A stretch of DNA of 64,000 nt from Thioalkalivibrio sp. AKL19 (GCF_000420165.1 NZ_ATUK01000013.1:62001-126000); one strand, 5' to 3'. Positions 1 to 12,357 are shown, counted from the first letter of the stretch. Numbers and translations are program-made. The notes: generated by a model not told the origin, from the letters alone.

Positions 1-784
1 CACCAGCCATCAGGGAATGGGTCTCCGCGTCACCTCCTACAAACTGCACTGGAAGGTCGTCGCAGGCTGCGAGTTCGGCCAGGCGGCTGGCGGTCACGCC
101 GGGAGCCAGCGACACCGCGAACCGCAGGTCCGGATGTGTTGCATGGAGGCGCCGGGCGGTATCCACGAGCATGGGCCAGTGGCGTTTCAGCTCGCCACTG
201 CGGCTTCCGGGCAGGAGGCCGACCAGGCGCGTGGCGGGCGCCAGGCCCAGCGTTTCCCGAATCGGTGCTTGGGGCGGTTGAACCCGGTCGACGAGCGGGT
301 TGCCTACATAGCGCACGGGGACGCCGGCGGTCTCGTAGACCTCGGTTTCGAACGGGAACAGGACCGCCATCGCGTCGATCGACTGGCGAATCCGCTTGAT
401 GCGTCCCGCACGCCAGGCCCACAGCTGCGGACTGACATAAAACAGTACCCGAATGCCCAGACGTCGGGCATGGGCCGCCAGACGCAGGTTGAATTCGACG
501 TAGTCGACCAGCACCAGCAAGTCCGGGCGCGTGGTCTCCAGATGCCGGGTCATGCGTCGGTAAAGCCCGCGCAGGCGTGGATAGTTGACCAGCACGTCGA
601 CCAGGCCCACCACGGCCAGTTCGGATACATCGATCAACGTGTCGACACCGGCGGCGCGCATCTGGGTCCCGCCCATACCCGAGTAGCGCAGTCCGGGTTC
701 CAGCGCGGAGAGCTCGTGGACCAGCCCGGCCCCAAGGGCGTCCCCGGAGCTTTCGCCGGCGCAGACCACCACATGCTGCGTCAT
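1..784 (-). CDS. lpxB: lipid-A-disaccharide synthase LpxB (C-terminal part outside window)
   Basis: This is the N-terminal 261 codons of LpxB; the gene runs off the left edge. LpxB is a peripheral inner-membrane glycosyltransferase (GT19) that joins UDP-diacylglucosamine to lipid X to form the lipid A disaccharide. Translating the minus strand from ATG 784 gives MTQHVVVCAGESSGDALGAG, which carries the family GE-SSGD motif. Further on are YVSPQLWAWR (about residue 120) and the LLPGSRSGELKRHWP segment (about residue 200), both LpxB hallmarks. The gene lies 40 bp downstream of gnnB in the same direction. E. coli LpxB has about 380 residues, so roughly a third is missing here because of the window boundary; no damage is visible in the part present. 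Confidence 0.95.
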   Translation of the reverse strand, partial: MTQHVVVCAGESSGDALGAGLVHELSALEPGLRYSGMGGTQMRAAGVDTLIDVSELAVVGLVDVLVNYPRLRGLYRRMTRHLETTRPDLLVLVDYVEFNLRLAAHARRLGIRVLFYVSPQLWAWRAGRIKRIRQSIDAMAVLFPFETEVYETAGVPVRYVGNPLVDRVQPPQAPIRETLGLAPATRLVGLLPGSRSGELKRHWPMLVDTARRLHATHPDLRFAVSLAPGVTASRLAELAACDDLPVQFVGGDAETHSLMAG

Positions 785-824
785 TGCCGGCGCCGGGCTC
801 CGGTAGGCGCGTGGCGGGGTGGGG

Positions 825-1922
825 TCATGCGAGCGCTTCGCGGATCTTCCCGCAGATCATGTCGACGGTGGCGTCCTCGAGTTCCGGGAACACCGGCAGG
901 GACAGACAGCGCGCGGCGACGTCTTCGGTCACGGGCAGTGAGTCCGGCCGGTTGGCAAGGTCGGCGAAGGCCTTCTGTTGGTGCAGGGGTACCGGGTAGT
1001 AGATCGCGCAGGCCACGTCAGCGGCCTTGAGGGCCTCCATGATCGCGTCGCGGTGATCGGTCAGCAGCGTGTACTGGTGATACACGTGGGTCCCGATGCC
1101 ATCCTCGAACGGCACCTCCACCGGCAGCCCGGCCAGGCCATCGCGGTAGCGCGCCGCCACCCGGCGGCGCTCGGCGTTATAGGTATCGATGTGCGGCAGC
1201 TTCACCCGCAGGATCGCGGCCTGCATCTCGTCCAGCCGGCTGTTGTAGCCGATCTCGTCGTGGTAGTAGCGCTCGCTGGAGCCGTGGTTGCGCAGACGGC
1301 GCAGGGCCTCGGCGGAGGACGGGCAGCTGGTGGTAACCAGACCGCCGTCGCCGAAGGCCCCGAGGTTCTTGCTGGGGAAGAACGAGAAGCAGCCAAATGC
1401 GTGGGCGGCGCCGGTCTGCACGCCATCGACCGTCGCGCCGAAGGATTGCGCGCAGTCCTCGACAATCATCACCTTGTGCTTTTCCGCGATGGCCTGGAGC
1501 CGCGGCATATCCGCCGGCTGGCCGAACAGGTGGACCGGCAGGATCGCGCGGGTGCGCTCGGTGATCGCGGCCTCGACCTGGTCCGGGTCGATGTTGAAGG
1601 TCCGCGGGTCGATGTCCACGAATACCGGGTCGGCCCCGACATAGCGGATGGCCTCGGCGGTGGCGATGAAGGTGAACGGGGTGGTGATAACCTCGTCACC
1701 CGGGCCGATTCCGGCCGCGGCCAGGGCCAGGTGCAGGGCATCGGTGCCGGAGGCGCAGGTGATCGCGTGCTCGACGCCCAGATACTTGGCCAGCTCCTGT
1801 TCCAGGGCCTGCACGTTGGGGCCCAGGATGAAGCGGGCGCCCGTCAGCACCTCCTGTAGGGCGGCATCGATTTCGGGGCGCAGGCTCTGGTACTGGCGCT
1901 GCAGGTCGACCATCGGGATCAC
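825..1922 (-). CDS. gnnB: PLP-dependent sugar aminotransferase, GnnB-like (DegT/DnrJ/EryC1/StrS family)
   Basis: A 365-residue aminotransferase of the DegT/DnrJ/EryC1/StrS family. In Acidithiobacillus ferrooxidans the adjacent genes gnnA and gnnB convert UDP-GlcNAc to UDP-GlcNAc3N: GnnA oxidises C3 and GnnB transaminates it using glutamate. Visible motifs are the ASGTDALHLAL cofactor-phosphate region (residues 58-68), VEDCAQSFGA (about 154-163, Asp for the pyridine nitrogen) and FFPSKNLGAFGDGG with the expected PLP lysine at K185. The start overlaps the end of the upstream oxidoreductase by 4 bp (ATGA), so the two are translationally linked. The gene lies immediately upstream of lpxB, which points to lipid A rather than O-antigen sugar synthesis. 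Related enzymes such as WbpE/DegT act on other sugars, so the substrate assignment rests on context. Confidence 0.85.
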   Translation of the reverse strand: MIPMVDLQRQYQSLRPEIDAALQEVLTGARFILGPNVQALEQELAKYLGVEHAITCASGTDALHLALAAAGIGPGDEVITTPFTFIATAEAIRYVGADPVFVDIDPRTFNIDPDQVEAAITERTRAILPVHLFGQPADMPRLQAIAEKHKVMIVEDCAQSFGATVDGVQTGAAHAFGCFSFFPSKNLGAFGDGGLVTTSCPSSAEALRRLRNHGSSERYYHDEIGYNSRLDEMQAAILRVKLPHIDTYNAERRRVAARYRDGLAGLPVEVPFEDGIGTHVYHQYTLLTDHRDAIMEALKAADVACAIYYPVPLHQQKAFADLANRPDSLPVTEDVAARCLSLPVFPELEDATVDMICGKIREALA

Positions 1923-2920
1923 GGCTTGACTCCTTCGAGGTGGCTGTGCGGGCCGTCGGCCCGGCTCATGATGTTCAGGTTCTCGTAGACCAGGTCGGTG
2001 ATGCGGCTGGCCGTTTCCAGGGCCCGCTGGCCGTCGCGGCCGCTGACCACCACCGGGCCCTGACCGCGCACGGCGGCCACGAAGGCCTGGATCTCGGCCA
2101 GCAGGGCGTCGGCTTCGTCGAACACGCTCTCTTCGCGGTGGATGGCCGGGGCGCCGGTCTCGGGGTCCGGCTCGCCGATGTGGTTCAGCGACAGGATGCG
2201 GTTCTGAAAGTCCACCGAGGCATAGGCATGCGACTGGAAGATGCGCATGCGGCGCTCGGACTTGGTGCTGATGCGGCTGGAGGTCACGTTGGCCACACAG
2301 CCGTTCGCGAACTCGAGGCGGGCGTTGGCGATGTCGATGTCGCCGGTCAGCACGCGGGCGCCGGAGGCACGGATCTCGGTCAGAGGCGCGTCCACCAGCG
2401 ACAGGATGATGTCGATGTCGTGGATCATCAGGTCGAGGACGACCGACACATCGGTGGCGCGCGGCTTGTAGGGCGCCAGGCGGTGCGATTCGATGAATCG
2501 CGGGTGCAGCGGGCTCTCGGTGAGCCGGCGCAGCGCCGCGTTAAAGCGTTCCAGGTGCCCGACCTGCAGGACCACGCCCTGTTGCTCGGCGATCTGGTTG
2601 AGGGCCTCGGCCTGGTCCAGGGTCGCGGTGATCGGCTTTTCCACCAGCACGTGGCAGCCGGCCTCGAGGAAGTCCCGGGCGATGTCGTAGTGCAGGGTGG
2701 TGGGGGCGGCGATGGAGACCGCATCGACCTGCCCGATCAGGGCGCGATGATCGGTCTCCGCCCGGCAGCCGTGTTCGGCGGCGATGCGGTTGGCGGTTTC
2801 GGAATCGGCATCGACCACGGCGACCAGCTCGGTGTCCGGCAGGGCGGCGTATTTGGCGGCATGCCATTTGCCAAGGTGGCCCACGCCGATGGCGGCGCAG
2901 CGTAACGGGGTTTGGGACAT
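1919..2920 (-). CDS. gnnA: Gfo/Idh/MocA-family oxidoreductase, GnnA-like UDP-GlcNAc 3-dehydrogenase
   Basis: A 333-residue NAD-dependent dehydrogenase. The N-terminal Rossmann fold shows AAIGVGHLGKWHAAKYAAL (about residues 9-27), and the EKPITATLDQAEAL stretch (about 94-107) contains the conserved EKP lysine of the Gfo/Idh/MocA family. VLDLMIHDIDIILSL (about 160-175) holds the conserved His-Asp region. In A. ferrooxidans GnnA makes UDP-3-keto-GlcNAc for GnnB, allowing LpxA to attach an amide-linked acyl chain at position 3 of lipid A. Here gnnA is the first gene of a minus-strand gnnA-gnnB-lpxB unit and is divergent from rnhB, unlike the usual collinear lpxA-lpxB-rnhB-dnaE order. Family membership is firm; the exact sugar substrate follows from context. 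Confidence 0.85.
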   Translation of the reverse strand: MSQTPLRCAAIGVGHLGKWHAAKYAALPDTELVAVVDADSETANRIAAEHGCRAETDHRALIGQVDAVSIAAPTTLHYDIARDFLEAGCHVLVEKPITATLDQAEALNQIAEQQGVVLQVGHLERFNAALRRLTESPLHPRFIESHRLAPYKPRATDVSVVLDLMIHDIDIILSLVDAPLTEIRASGARVLTGDIDIANARLEFANGCVANVTSSRISTKSERRMRIFQSHAYASVDFQNRILSLNHIGEPDPETGAPAIHREESVFDEADALLAEIQAFVAAVRGQGPVVVSGRDGQRALETASRITDLVYENLNIMSRADGPHSHLEGVKP

Positions 2921-2965
2921 GGGTAGGCTCGGATCCGGAGGGGGTGTGCTAGGATTTTCGGCGCT

Positions 2966-2971
2966 ATTGTA
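2966..2971 (-). promoter_or_regulatory. possible -10 element for gnnA-gnnB-lpxB
   Basis: On the minus strand this hexamer reads TACAAT, one base from the sigma70 consensus, and sits 46 bases upstream of the gnnA ATG in the short divergent region shared with rnhB. I could not see a convincing -35 box at 16-18 bp, so this is only a candidate. Confidence 0.3.
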
Positions 2972-3039
2972 ACGGATCCCCGGCGCGGCGCATGGTTGCG
3001 TCCGGGCGATTTCCCGCAGTTCACCGTGGTGGAGACTCC

Positions 3040-3638
3040 ATGACAGAGGCAGCGCAGCGCCATGTCGCCGGCGTGGACGAGGTGGGGCGCGGGCCGCTGG
3101 CCGGGCCGGTGGTCGCCGCAGCCGTCATCCTGCCGGAGGGCTACGCCTGCCCCGGGCTGACCGATTCCAAGAAGCTCGGGGCGAAACGCCGGGAGGCGCT
3201 GGACGCGCAGATCCGCGCGGAGGCCCTGGCGTGGTCGCTGGGTCGGGCCGAGGCATCGGAGATCGACGCGCTCAACATCCATCATGCGACGCTGCTGGCC
3301 ATGCAACGCGCGGTCGCGGGCCTGTCCATCGCGCCGGCGCACCTCGTGGTCGACGGTCGCTTTACCCCCGACGGGCCCTGGACGGCCGAGGCCATCGTGG
3401 GCGGGGATGGCTCGGTCCCGGCCATCAGCGCGGCCTCGATCATCGCGAAGGTCGCCCGCGATGGCTGGTTGGACGACCTGCACGCGGAGTACCCCGATTA
3501 CGGCTTTGACCGTCACGCCGGTTATCCCACCGCGGCCCACCGGGCGGCGCTGGAAACACTGGGGCCGTGTCCGCAGCACCGGCGCAGCTTCGGGCCCGTC
3601 GCCCGCGCCCTGGCGGCGCGGGAACAGGGGGATGGGAC

Positions 3639-3642
<4 letters not shown>
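3040..3642 (+). CDS. rnhB: ribonuclease HII
   Basis: RNase HII removes RNA from RNA/DNA hybrids and cuts at ribonucleotides misincorporated in DNA. The 200-residue product has the signature [19 protein letters not shown] near the N terminus (catalytic Asp-Glu), TDSKKL at about residue 45, and the later DGR and SIIAKVARD segments that supply the other metal-binding acids. I chose ATG 3040 because it follows a purine-rich GGTGGAGA ribosome site and begins close to the conserved motif; an in-frame codon at 2992 would add 16 unconserved residues. The stop overlaps the dnaE start (ATGA at 3639), the classic rnhB-dnaE coupling. Confidence 0.95.
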
Positions 3643-7112
<3,470 letters not shown>

Positions 7113-7164
7113 GGAGGCCGGGAGATTCCGTCCGCGAACGGGAGCGGGGATTGCCGCGATTGGT

Positions 7165-7170
7165 TACAAT
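7165..7170 (+). promoter_or_regulatory. possible -10 element for accA
   Basis: TACAAT lies 12 bp upstream of the inverted-repeat element that fills most of the dnaE-accA gap. A start site about 7 bp downstream would put the whole element in the accA 5' leader. No clear -35 box is visible, so this is a candidate only. Confidence 0.25.
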
Positions 7171-7182
7171 TCGCGTCTCTTG

Positions 7183-7403
7183 GGAAACACTGATCCATGT
7201 GCACGTTCGCGTTGGTGTGCCCTATGTTCCGAGACAAGGCGCGGTGCGCCGCCGGTAGTGGTTCTACCGGCAAGTGCGGCAACGCAGGATCGAGAGCACG
7301 GGACACCAACCCCCGCAAGTCATTGAAAGCCGGGGGTCGGCCGCAAGGCAGCCCGCGGGCAAGAGCGACTCGAGCGCGAACGTGCACATGGATCAGTGTT
7401 TCC
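7183..7403. mobile_element. multi-stem inverted-repeat element (MITE-like), copy 1
   Basis: A 221-bp non-coding element with perfect 29-bp terminal inverted repeats that begin GGAAACACTGATCCATGTGC and end with the exact complement at 7375-7403. Inside it are a nested stem (7212-7222 pairing with 7300-7309, with one bulge), a shared core containing CCGGTAGTGGTTCTACCGG that can fold as a hairpin, and another 7-bp stem (ACCCCCG/CGGGGGT, about 7309-7348). A second copy lies at 49049-49328. I saw no transposase and no clear target duplication. It occupies the dnaE-accA gap and ends 37 bp before the accA start. Short open frames inside it are not gene-like. Confidence 0.8.
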
Positions 7404-7440
7404 CTGGCCGGCCTCCACCAACAAGCCTTCGGGACTCTGC

Positions 7441-8406
7441 ATGAATCCGGACTTTCTCGACTTCGAACAGCCCATCGCCGAACTGGAAGCGAAGATCCGC
7501 GATCTGCGCTATGTCGGCGACGACGCCGAGGTCAACATCCAGGAAGAGATCCAGCGCCTGGAAGACAAGTGCCGCTCATTGACCGAGAGCATCTTTGCCA
7601 AGCTCACCCCCTGGCAGGTCGCCCAGATGTCGCGGCATCCCCGGCGTCCCTACACACTCGACTACATCCCCGACCTGTTCGACGAGTTCGAGGAATTGCA
7701 CGGGGATCGGGCCTATGGCGACGACCCGGCAATCGTCGGAGGCGTGGCCCGTCTCGACGGCCGGCCGGTGATGCTCATCGGGCATCAGAAAGGGCGCCAG
7801 ACACGCGACAAGGTCTACCGCAACTTCGGCATGCCGCGACCGGAGGGCTATCGCAAGGCCCTGCGCCTGATGGAAATGGCCGAGCGCTTCCGCATGCCCG
7901 TGCTGACCTTCATCGACACCCCGGGGGCGTATCCCGGTGTAGGGGCCGAGGAGCGTGGCCAGAGCGAGGCCATCGCGCGCAACCTGCGGGTGATGGCGCG
8001 CCTGGACACGCCGATCATCGCCACGGTGATCGGCGAGGGCGGCTCTGGTGGGGCGCTGGCCATCGGGGTCGGTGATGCCACCTTGATGCTGCAGTATTCG
8101 ACCTACTCGGTGATCTCGCCGGAAGGCTGCGCCTCCATCCTCTGGAAGAGCGCCGAGAAGGCCTCGGAGGCCGCCGAGGCGCTGGGAATCACCTCGGAGC
8201 GTCTGAACGAACTGGGGCTGGTGGACCGCATCGTGCCGGAACCGCTGGGGGGTGCCCATCGTGACCCCGAGGCGATGTCCACGAGCCTGCGTGCGGCGCT
8301 TCTGGAGACCCTGGACGGGCTCGAGGGCCTGGATCCGGGCAAGCGGCTCGAGCGGCGCTACCGCCGCCTGATGGACTACGGTGCCTTCCAGGAAGCCACT
8401 TCCTGA
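7441..8406 (+). CDS. accA: acetyl-CoA carboxylase carboxyltransferase subunit alpha
   Basis: AccA, with AccD, transfers the carboxyl group from carboxybiotin to acetyl-CoA, the first committed step of fatty acid synthesis. The 321-residue product starts [19 protein letters not shown], typical for the family, and contains [20 protein letters not shown] and the glycine-rich [15 protein letters not shown] oxyanion-hole/CoA region. I chose ATG 7441 because it matches the family N terminus; the frame stays open upstream into the repeat element. Its 3' end overlaps the likely tilS start. Confidence 0.97.
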   Translation: MNPDFLDFEQPIAELEAKIRDLRYVGDDAEVNIQEEIQRLEDKCRSLTESIFAKLTPWQVAQMSRHPRRPYTLDYIPDLFDEFEELHGDRAYGDDPAIVGGVARLDGRPVMLIGHQKGRQTRDKVYRNFGMPRPEGYRKALRLMEMAERFRMPVLTFIDTPGAYPGVGAEERGQSEAIARNLRVMARLDTPIIATVIGEGGSGGALAIGVGDATLMLQYSTYSVISPEGCASILWKSAEKASEAAEALGITSERLNELGLVDRIVPEPLGGAHRDPEAMSTSLRAALLETLDGLEGLDPGKRLERRYRRLMDYGAFQEATS

Positions 8407-9691
8407 TCCGGACGCGGGCGCGGCCGCGTCCGATCCCGTGGTTGCGGCGCTGCGGGCGTTTCTTCAGATCCACCCCGGTTACCAGCGCGTGCGCATCGCC
8501 TTCAGTGGCGGGCTCGATTCCACGGTCCTTCTGCATGCGGCCGCGCGCCTGGGCATCCCCGGCCTTGAAGCCATGCACGTCGACCACCGCCTGCGCCCGG
8601 ATGCCGCACAGCAGGCCGCGCACTGCCGACGGACGGCGCAGGGCATCGGCTGTTCGTTGCAGGTGCGCGAGCTCGAGCCGCTCGTCCCCCAGGCGAACGG
8701 GCTCGAGGCGGCGGCGCGCGAGGCTCGCTATGCGCGGCTGCGCGAGGGCCTGGGGGCGGCCGATCTGATCCTCAGCGGCCAGCACGCCGACGACCAGGCC
8801 GAGACCTTCCTGCTGGCCGCCCTGCGCGGCAGCGGACCCGAGGGGCTGCAGGCCATGCGGCCCCTGCGGCGAGAGGAGGCCACCTGGCTGGGACGGCCGT
8901 TGCTGGGCCTGCCACGGGCGACGCTGGCTGACTACGCGGAGCGCGAGGGCCTTGCCTGGTACGACGACCCCAGCAACCGTGATACCCGGTTTGATCGCAA
9001 CTTCCTGCGCCAGTCCGTGCTTCCGTTGCTGCGCGAGCGCTTTGGTGGCGTGGGTGGGCTGGCGCGCGCCGCCGGCTGGCAGCGCGAGGCAGCCGACCAA
9101 CTGCGGACGTACTTCGCCGGTCAAATGCAACAGGCGCAGGGCCCGGTATCCGGTGCCCTGGATCTTGGCACCCTGCGGTCCCTGGATCCCGCGACGGCCC
9201 GCGGGCTGGTGCGGCACTGGTTGCGGGAACAGGACCTCCGGCCGCCCGGGCACGAGCGGCTGGGCGAATTCCTGCGCCAGGTGGCGGCGGGCAACCCGGG
9301 GGCCGCGCCGCAGGTGGAGTGGGCCGATGGCTGGATGCGGTGCTATCGGGACCAGTTGCATGCCGGGGCGAAGCGGCAGGAGACGGACATCGAGATACCG
9401 CCGGATCAGGCCTGGCCGGCGGACCAGCCGGAGCTGGTCCTGGCGGACGGACGCCGACTGGACCGAGAGAGGCTGGGGGAGCTGGGCGTCGACCCGAACG
9501 CCCACCTGACCGTTAGCTATCGCCGTGGGGGTGAGCGCGTCGCGACGCCGGCCGGGCGCCGGCCCCTCAAGAAACTGATGCAGGAACGCGGGATCGCGCC
9601 CTGGGAACGCCACCGGATTCCCTTGTTGCGTCAGGCGGATGGCGCGATTGTGGCGGTCCTGTGGCCGAAGTTGGATAATGCCGGCAGTTGA
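8381..9691 (+). CDS. tilS: tRNA(Ile)-lysidine synthase
   Basis: TilS uses ATP to attach lysine to C34 of the CAU anticodon of a minor tRNA-Ile, so that it reads AUA. The N-type ATP pyrophosphatase P-loop [14 protein letters not shown] is at about residues 42-55, followed by [25 protein letters not shown] and [17 protein letters not shown], all TilS hallmarks. The C-terminal substrate-binding domain includes [18 protein letters not shown]. At 436 residues it matches the usual length. The start is uncertain: GTG 8381 overlaps accA by 26 bp, while GTG 8438 would begin just before the conserved part. The order accA-tilS is conserved in gammaproteobacteria. Confidence 0.95.
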   Translation: MPSRKPLPDPDAGAAASDPVVAALRAFLQIHPGYQRVRIAFSGGLDSTVLLHAAARLGIPGLEAMHVDHRLRPDAAQQAAHCRRTAQGIGCSLQVRELEPLVPQANGLEAAAREARYARLREGLGAADLILSGQHADDQAETFLLAALRGSGPEGLQAMRPLRREEATWLGRPLLGLPRATLADYAEREGLAWYDDPSNRDTRFDRNFLRQSVLPLLRERFGGVGGLARAAGWQREAADQLRTYFAGQMQQAQGPVSGALDLGTLRSLDPATARGLVRHWLREQDLRPPGHERLGEFLRQVAAGNPGAAPQVEWADGWMRCYRDQLHAGAKRQETDIEIPPDQAWPADQPELVLADGRRLDRERLGELGVDPNAHLTVSYRRGGERVATPAGRRPLKKLMQERGIAPWERHRIPLLRQADGAIVAVLWPKLDNAGS

Positions 9692-9751
9692 CGGGACCGC
9701 CCGAATCGGACAATTCTTGGGCCGTCTCCATGGGTCTTGGGTGAGCGGCAC

Positions 9752-10516
9752 GTGACAGGTCTCGCGGCACAGTGCGGACGACGTACGGGCATGGCATTGC
9801 TGGCGGCCGGGATGCTGCTCGCGGCACCCCTGAGCGCGGACTCCCTGACGCTCACCACCGAAAGCTACCCGCCATTCAATTTCGAGACCGAATCCGGCGA
9901 GCTGGACGGGATCTCCGTCCGGGTCATGGACCGCCTGCTGGAAGCCGCCGGGGTGGACGCGGAGATCCGTCTGCTGCCCTGGAGTCGCGCCTATGCCGAG
10001 GCCCAGTCGGAGCCCGGCACCTGCGTCTTCTCCACCACGCGCACCGCGGAACGCGAGGACCTGTTCACCTGGGTGGGACCGCTGGTCGAGAACCAGTGGC
10101 ACGCGTTCGTCCTGGAGGGGGCCGATATAGAGGCGTCCTCCCTCGAGGAACTCGGCAAGTACCGGGTTGGGGGGTATCGCGACGATGCCGTGGCGCTGTA
10201 TGTCGAACGGCAGGGGATTCCCGTCGATACCGCCCCGAATGACCGCCTGAACGCCCGCAAGCTTGCCGCCAATCGCATTGACGTCTGGGTGAGCGGGGAA
10301 CACCTGGCGCCCTGGTATGCCCGGCAGGAGGGCATCGGGGAACTGCAATCCCTTTTCGCGTTCAACGATACAGTGATGTCGCTGGCCTGCCATCCGGAAA
10401 CCGAGCGGGCGCCCCTGGAGCGCATGCAGGAAGAGCTGGATGCCATGCGGGCCGACGGGCGCTATGCGGCGATTGTAGAGGCGGTCCTGAACCGCAATGG
10501 AGAGCGGAATGAGTGA
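9752..10516 (+). CDS. periplasmic solute-binding protein, family 3 type
   Basis: A secreted binding protein of about 254 residues in the transporter substrate-binding family 3 (SBP_bac_3). From GTG 9752 the N terminus has basic residues (CGRRTG), a hydrophobic run and a likely signal peptidase site before ADSLTL. The mature part starts TLTTESYPPFNFETESGEL, the standard opening of the fold, and has LLPWSRAYAEAQSEPGTCVF near residue 80. No permease or ATPase gene is adjacent. It lies directly upstream of, and overlaps, the siaB-like gene (stop within the next start region), so it may be a periplasmic ligand sensor for that module rather than a transporter part; this is inference. GTG 9752 was chosen for its upstream GGGTGAG; TTG 9737 and ATG 9791 are alternatives. 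Confidence 0.8.
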   Translation: MTGLAAQCGRRTGMALLAAGMLLAAPLSADSLTLTTESYPPFNFETESGELDGISVRVMDRLLEAAGVDAEIRLLPWSRAYAEAQSEPGTCVFSTTRTAEREDLFTWVGPLVENQWHAFVLEGADIEASSLEELGKYRVGGYRDDAVALYVERQGIPVDTAPNDRLNARKLAANRIDVWVSGEHLAPWYARQEGIGELQSLFAFNDTVMSLACHPETERAPLERMQEELDAMRADGRYAAIVEAVLNRNGERNE

Positions 10517-11099
10517 GACAGCCGAGGCCCGGGCCGACGCGTCAGCCCTGATCGCCGAAGAAGTGCTGGGTTTCCAGCGCAACATGACCCGGCGCGGCAT
10601 TATCTTTTCGTTCACCGGGTATATCTCCGAGGGCATCCTGAAGGCCCTGGGGGACGCGCTGCGCCAGAAGATCCGGCTCGAATCGACCGACACGAAGACT
10701 GTGAACCGGGTGTTTTCGGTCTTCGTGGAACAGGTGCAGAACATCATTCGCTATTCGGCCGAGCGTATCGAGCACGATGCCGAGCCACCCGTCGAACTGA
10801 GCTCGGGGATGATCACGGTCGGATCGGAGAATGGCCAGTTCTTCGTGATCTGCGGCAACGTGATCGGGCGCAAGGATGCCGACACGCTGGCCGCGCGGCT
10901 GCGCGAGCTGGCGGGGATGGACAGCGACGAACTGCGCCGCTTCTACAAGGAAAAGCTGCGCGAGCCGCCGGACGAGGGCAGCAAGGGTGGCAGCATCGGC
11001 CTCATCGAGATCGCACGGAGGGCGAGCGAGCCCATCCAGTTCGACTTCCAGCACATTTCCGACGCCCATTCCTACTTTGTCCTGAAGGCCTACATCTGA
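10509..11099 (+). CDS. siaB: SiaB-family protein kinase (DUF6272)
   Basis: A 196-residue protein resembling SiaB of Pseudomonas aeruginosa, the histidine-kinase-like serine/threonine kinase that phosphorylates SiaC. Recognisable family features are RRGIIFSFTGYISEGILKAL near the N terminus, VFSVFVEQVQNIIRYS (the helix corresponding to the ATPase N-box) and SKGGSIGLIEIARRAS near the C terminus, the glycine-rich nucleotide-binding lid. The ATG at 10509 follows GGAGAGCGG and overlaps the end of the binding-protein gene. It is followed directly by siaC (ATG overlapping its stop). In Pseudomonas the order is siaA-siaB-siaC-siaD; here it is B-C-D-A. Confidence 0.85.
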   Translation: MSETAEARADASALIAEEVLGFQRNMTRRGIIFSFTGYISEGILKALGDALRQKIRLESTDTKTVNRVFSVFVEQVQNIIRYSAERIEHDAEPPVELSSGMITVGSENGQFFVICGNVIGRKDADTLAARLRELAGMDSDELRRFYKEKLREPPDEGSKGGSIGLIEIARRASEPIQFDFQHISDAHSYFVLKAYI

Positions 11100-11491
11100 T
11101 GGCAGTCGTCGAAACCATTGAGCACGAGGCAACCGACCGGACCCCTGCGGTGGAGTTCGATTTCTCCGCCGGGAAATACCGGCTGTCGGGCGAGTCCTAC
11201 CCCGAGGATGCGGCCAACTTTTATGGCCCACTGACCCAGGGACTGCGGCAGGCGATCGAGGATCGGGCCAGCGACGAGGTGGAATTCACGGTGGAAATGA
11301 TCTACTTCAACTCGTCGACCGCGAAGGCCCTGATGAACATGTTCCAGATCCTGGAAGACGGGGCCGAGGCCGGGCTGAAGGTCCGGATCAACTGGTGCTA
11401 CCACGAGGATGACGAGACCATGGAGGAGTTCGGCGAGGATTTCTCCGAGGACTTCGAACACGCCGACTACCGCATGTGTCCGCTGACATGA
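11099..11491 (+). CDS. siaC: SiaC-family regulatory phosphoprotein (DUF1987)
   Basis: A 130-residue protein of the SiaC/DUF1987 family. In P. aeruginosa unphosphorylated SiaC binds and activates the diguanylate cyclase SiaD; SiaB phosphorylates and SiaA dephosphorylates it. The family's conserved strand-turn appears as VEMIYFNSSTAKALMNMF, with candidate phosphosites S72, S73 and T74. The C terminus is very acidic. The start and stop overlap those of siaB and the GGDEF gene, so stoichiometric coupled translation is likely. Which residue is modified cannot be told from sequence alone. Confidence 0.88.
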   Translation: MAVVETIEHEATDRTPAVEFDFSAGKYRLSGESYPEDAANFYGPLTQGLRQAIEDRASDEVEFTVEMIYFNSSTAKALMNMFQILEDGAEAGLKVRINWCYHEDDETMEEFGEDFSEDFEHADYRMCPLT

Positions 11492-12357
11492 CCGCCCCCT
11501 CTCGCGACGACCCCACGGATCCCTCGAACCGGCCCCGCGACGGGCAGGACGTGGACGGACTCGCGGACTTCTCCCTGTTCGAGCAGGAAAAGGCGATCAT
11601 GCAGCGCTCCGAACAGATGCTCGAGGCGCTGGATGCCGTGGCGGATGGCGTGAAGGTGCTGGCCAAGGCCTACTCCGAGAGCTACCGCGCGCAGCGGCGC
11701 ATGATGCGCATGAGCGATCGCATGCAGGCCGATCTTCAGGAAGCCAACCGCCAGCTGCGCGAGCAGGCCGAGCACCTCGCCCAGCTCAACAACGCCCTCT
11801 CCAACGAGGTCCACGAGCGTGAGCGCCTGACCGCGGAACTGGAGCGCCTGGCCCTGGAAGACGCGCTGACCGGCCTGTTCTCGCGCCGGCGGGTGATCGA
11901 CTGCGTGGAGGGGATGGCCGAGAGTGTCGGCGAGGAGGCGCGCTCGCTCGCCGTGATGATGCTCGACCTGGACGACTTCAAGGCCCTGAACGACACCCAC
12001 GGCCATGCCGCCGGCGATTTCGCGCTGGAAAGCTTTGCCGAGATCCTGCGCGGCGAGCTGAGCGCCGAGCAGTACGCCGGACGGATGGGCGGCGAGGAAT
12101 TCCTCGTGGTGGCGGCGGACCTGGAGCTCGAAGCGGCAGTGGATCTGGCCGAACGTATCCGCCGCGCGGTGGAGAATGCCTCGCTCCACTGGAAGGGCGA
12201 GCCGCTCTCGCTGGCGGTCTCGATCGGCCTGGTGGTGACCACCAGCCCCTGGCCGGATGCCGGGGAACTGGTCGCGCGGGCGGACGATCTGCTCTATCGC
12301 GCCAAGAACGAAGGGCGCAACCGTGTCATCGTGCAAACGCACGGCGATCACGGATGA
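11488..12357 (+). CDS. siaD: diguanylate cyclase, SiaD-like
   Basis: A 289-residue cytoplasmic GGDEF protein without membrane segments. An N-terminal region of about 120 residues is largely helical, with a heptad-like stretch (MQADLQEANRQLREQAEHLA) matching the SiaC-controlled coiled-coil stalk of SiaD. The GGDEF domain follows from ALEDALTGLFSRRRV, with the active-site signature MGGEEF at about residues 199-204, so it is predicted to make c-di-GMP. I see no RxxD inhibitory site five residues before the signature. ATG 11488 overlaps the siaC stop; a GTG at 11476 would add four residues. The stop overlaps the siaA start. Confidence 0.9.
   Translation: MTAPSRDDPTDPSNRPRDGQDVDGLADFSLFEQEKAIMQRSEQMLEALDAVADGVKVLAKAYSESYRAQRRMMRMSDRMQADLQEANRQLREQAEHLAQLNNALSNEVHERERLTAELERLALEDALTGLFSRRRVIDCVEGMAESVGEEARSLAVMMLDLDDFKALNDTHGHAAGDFALESFAEILRGELSAEQYAGRMGGEEFLVVAADLELEAAVDLAERIRRAVENASLHWKGEPLSLAVSIGLVVTTSPWPDAGELVARADDLLYRAKNEGRNRVIVQTHGDHG

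Noticed and set aside
7197-7440. Protein-coding frames inside the structured element copy 1
   Set aside because: Frames are not shared with copy 2 and run into accA out of frame; the conserved feature is base pairing.
8189-10747. 852-codon minus-strand open frame opposite accA, tilS and the binding-protein gene
   Set aside because: It crosses three conserved plus-strand genes and has no recognisable domain or start signal.
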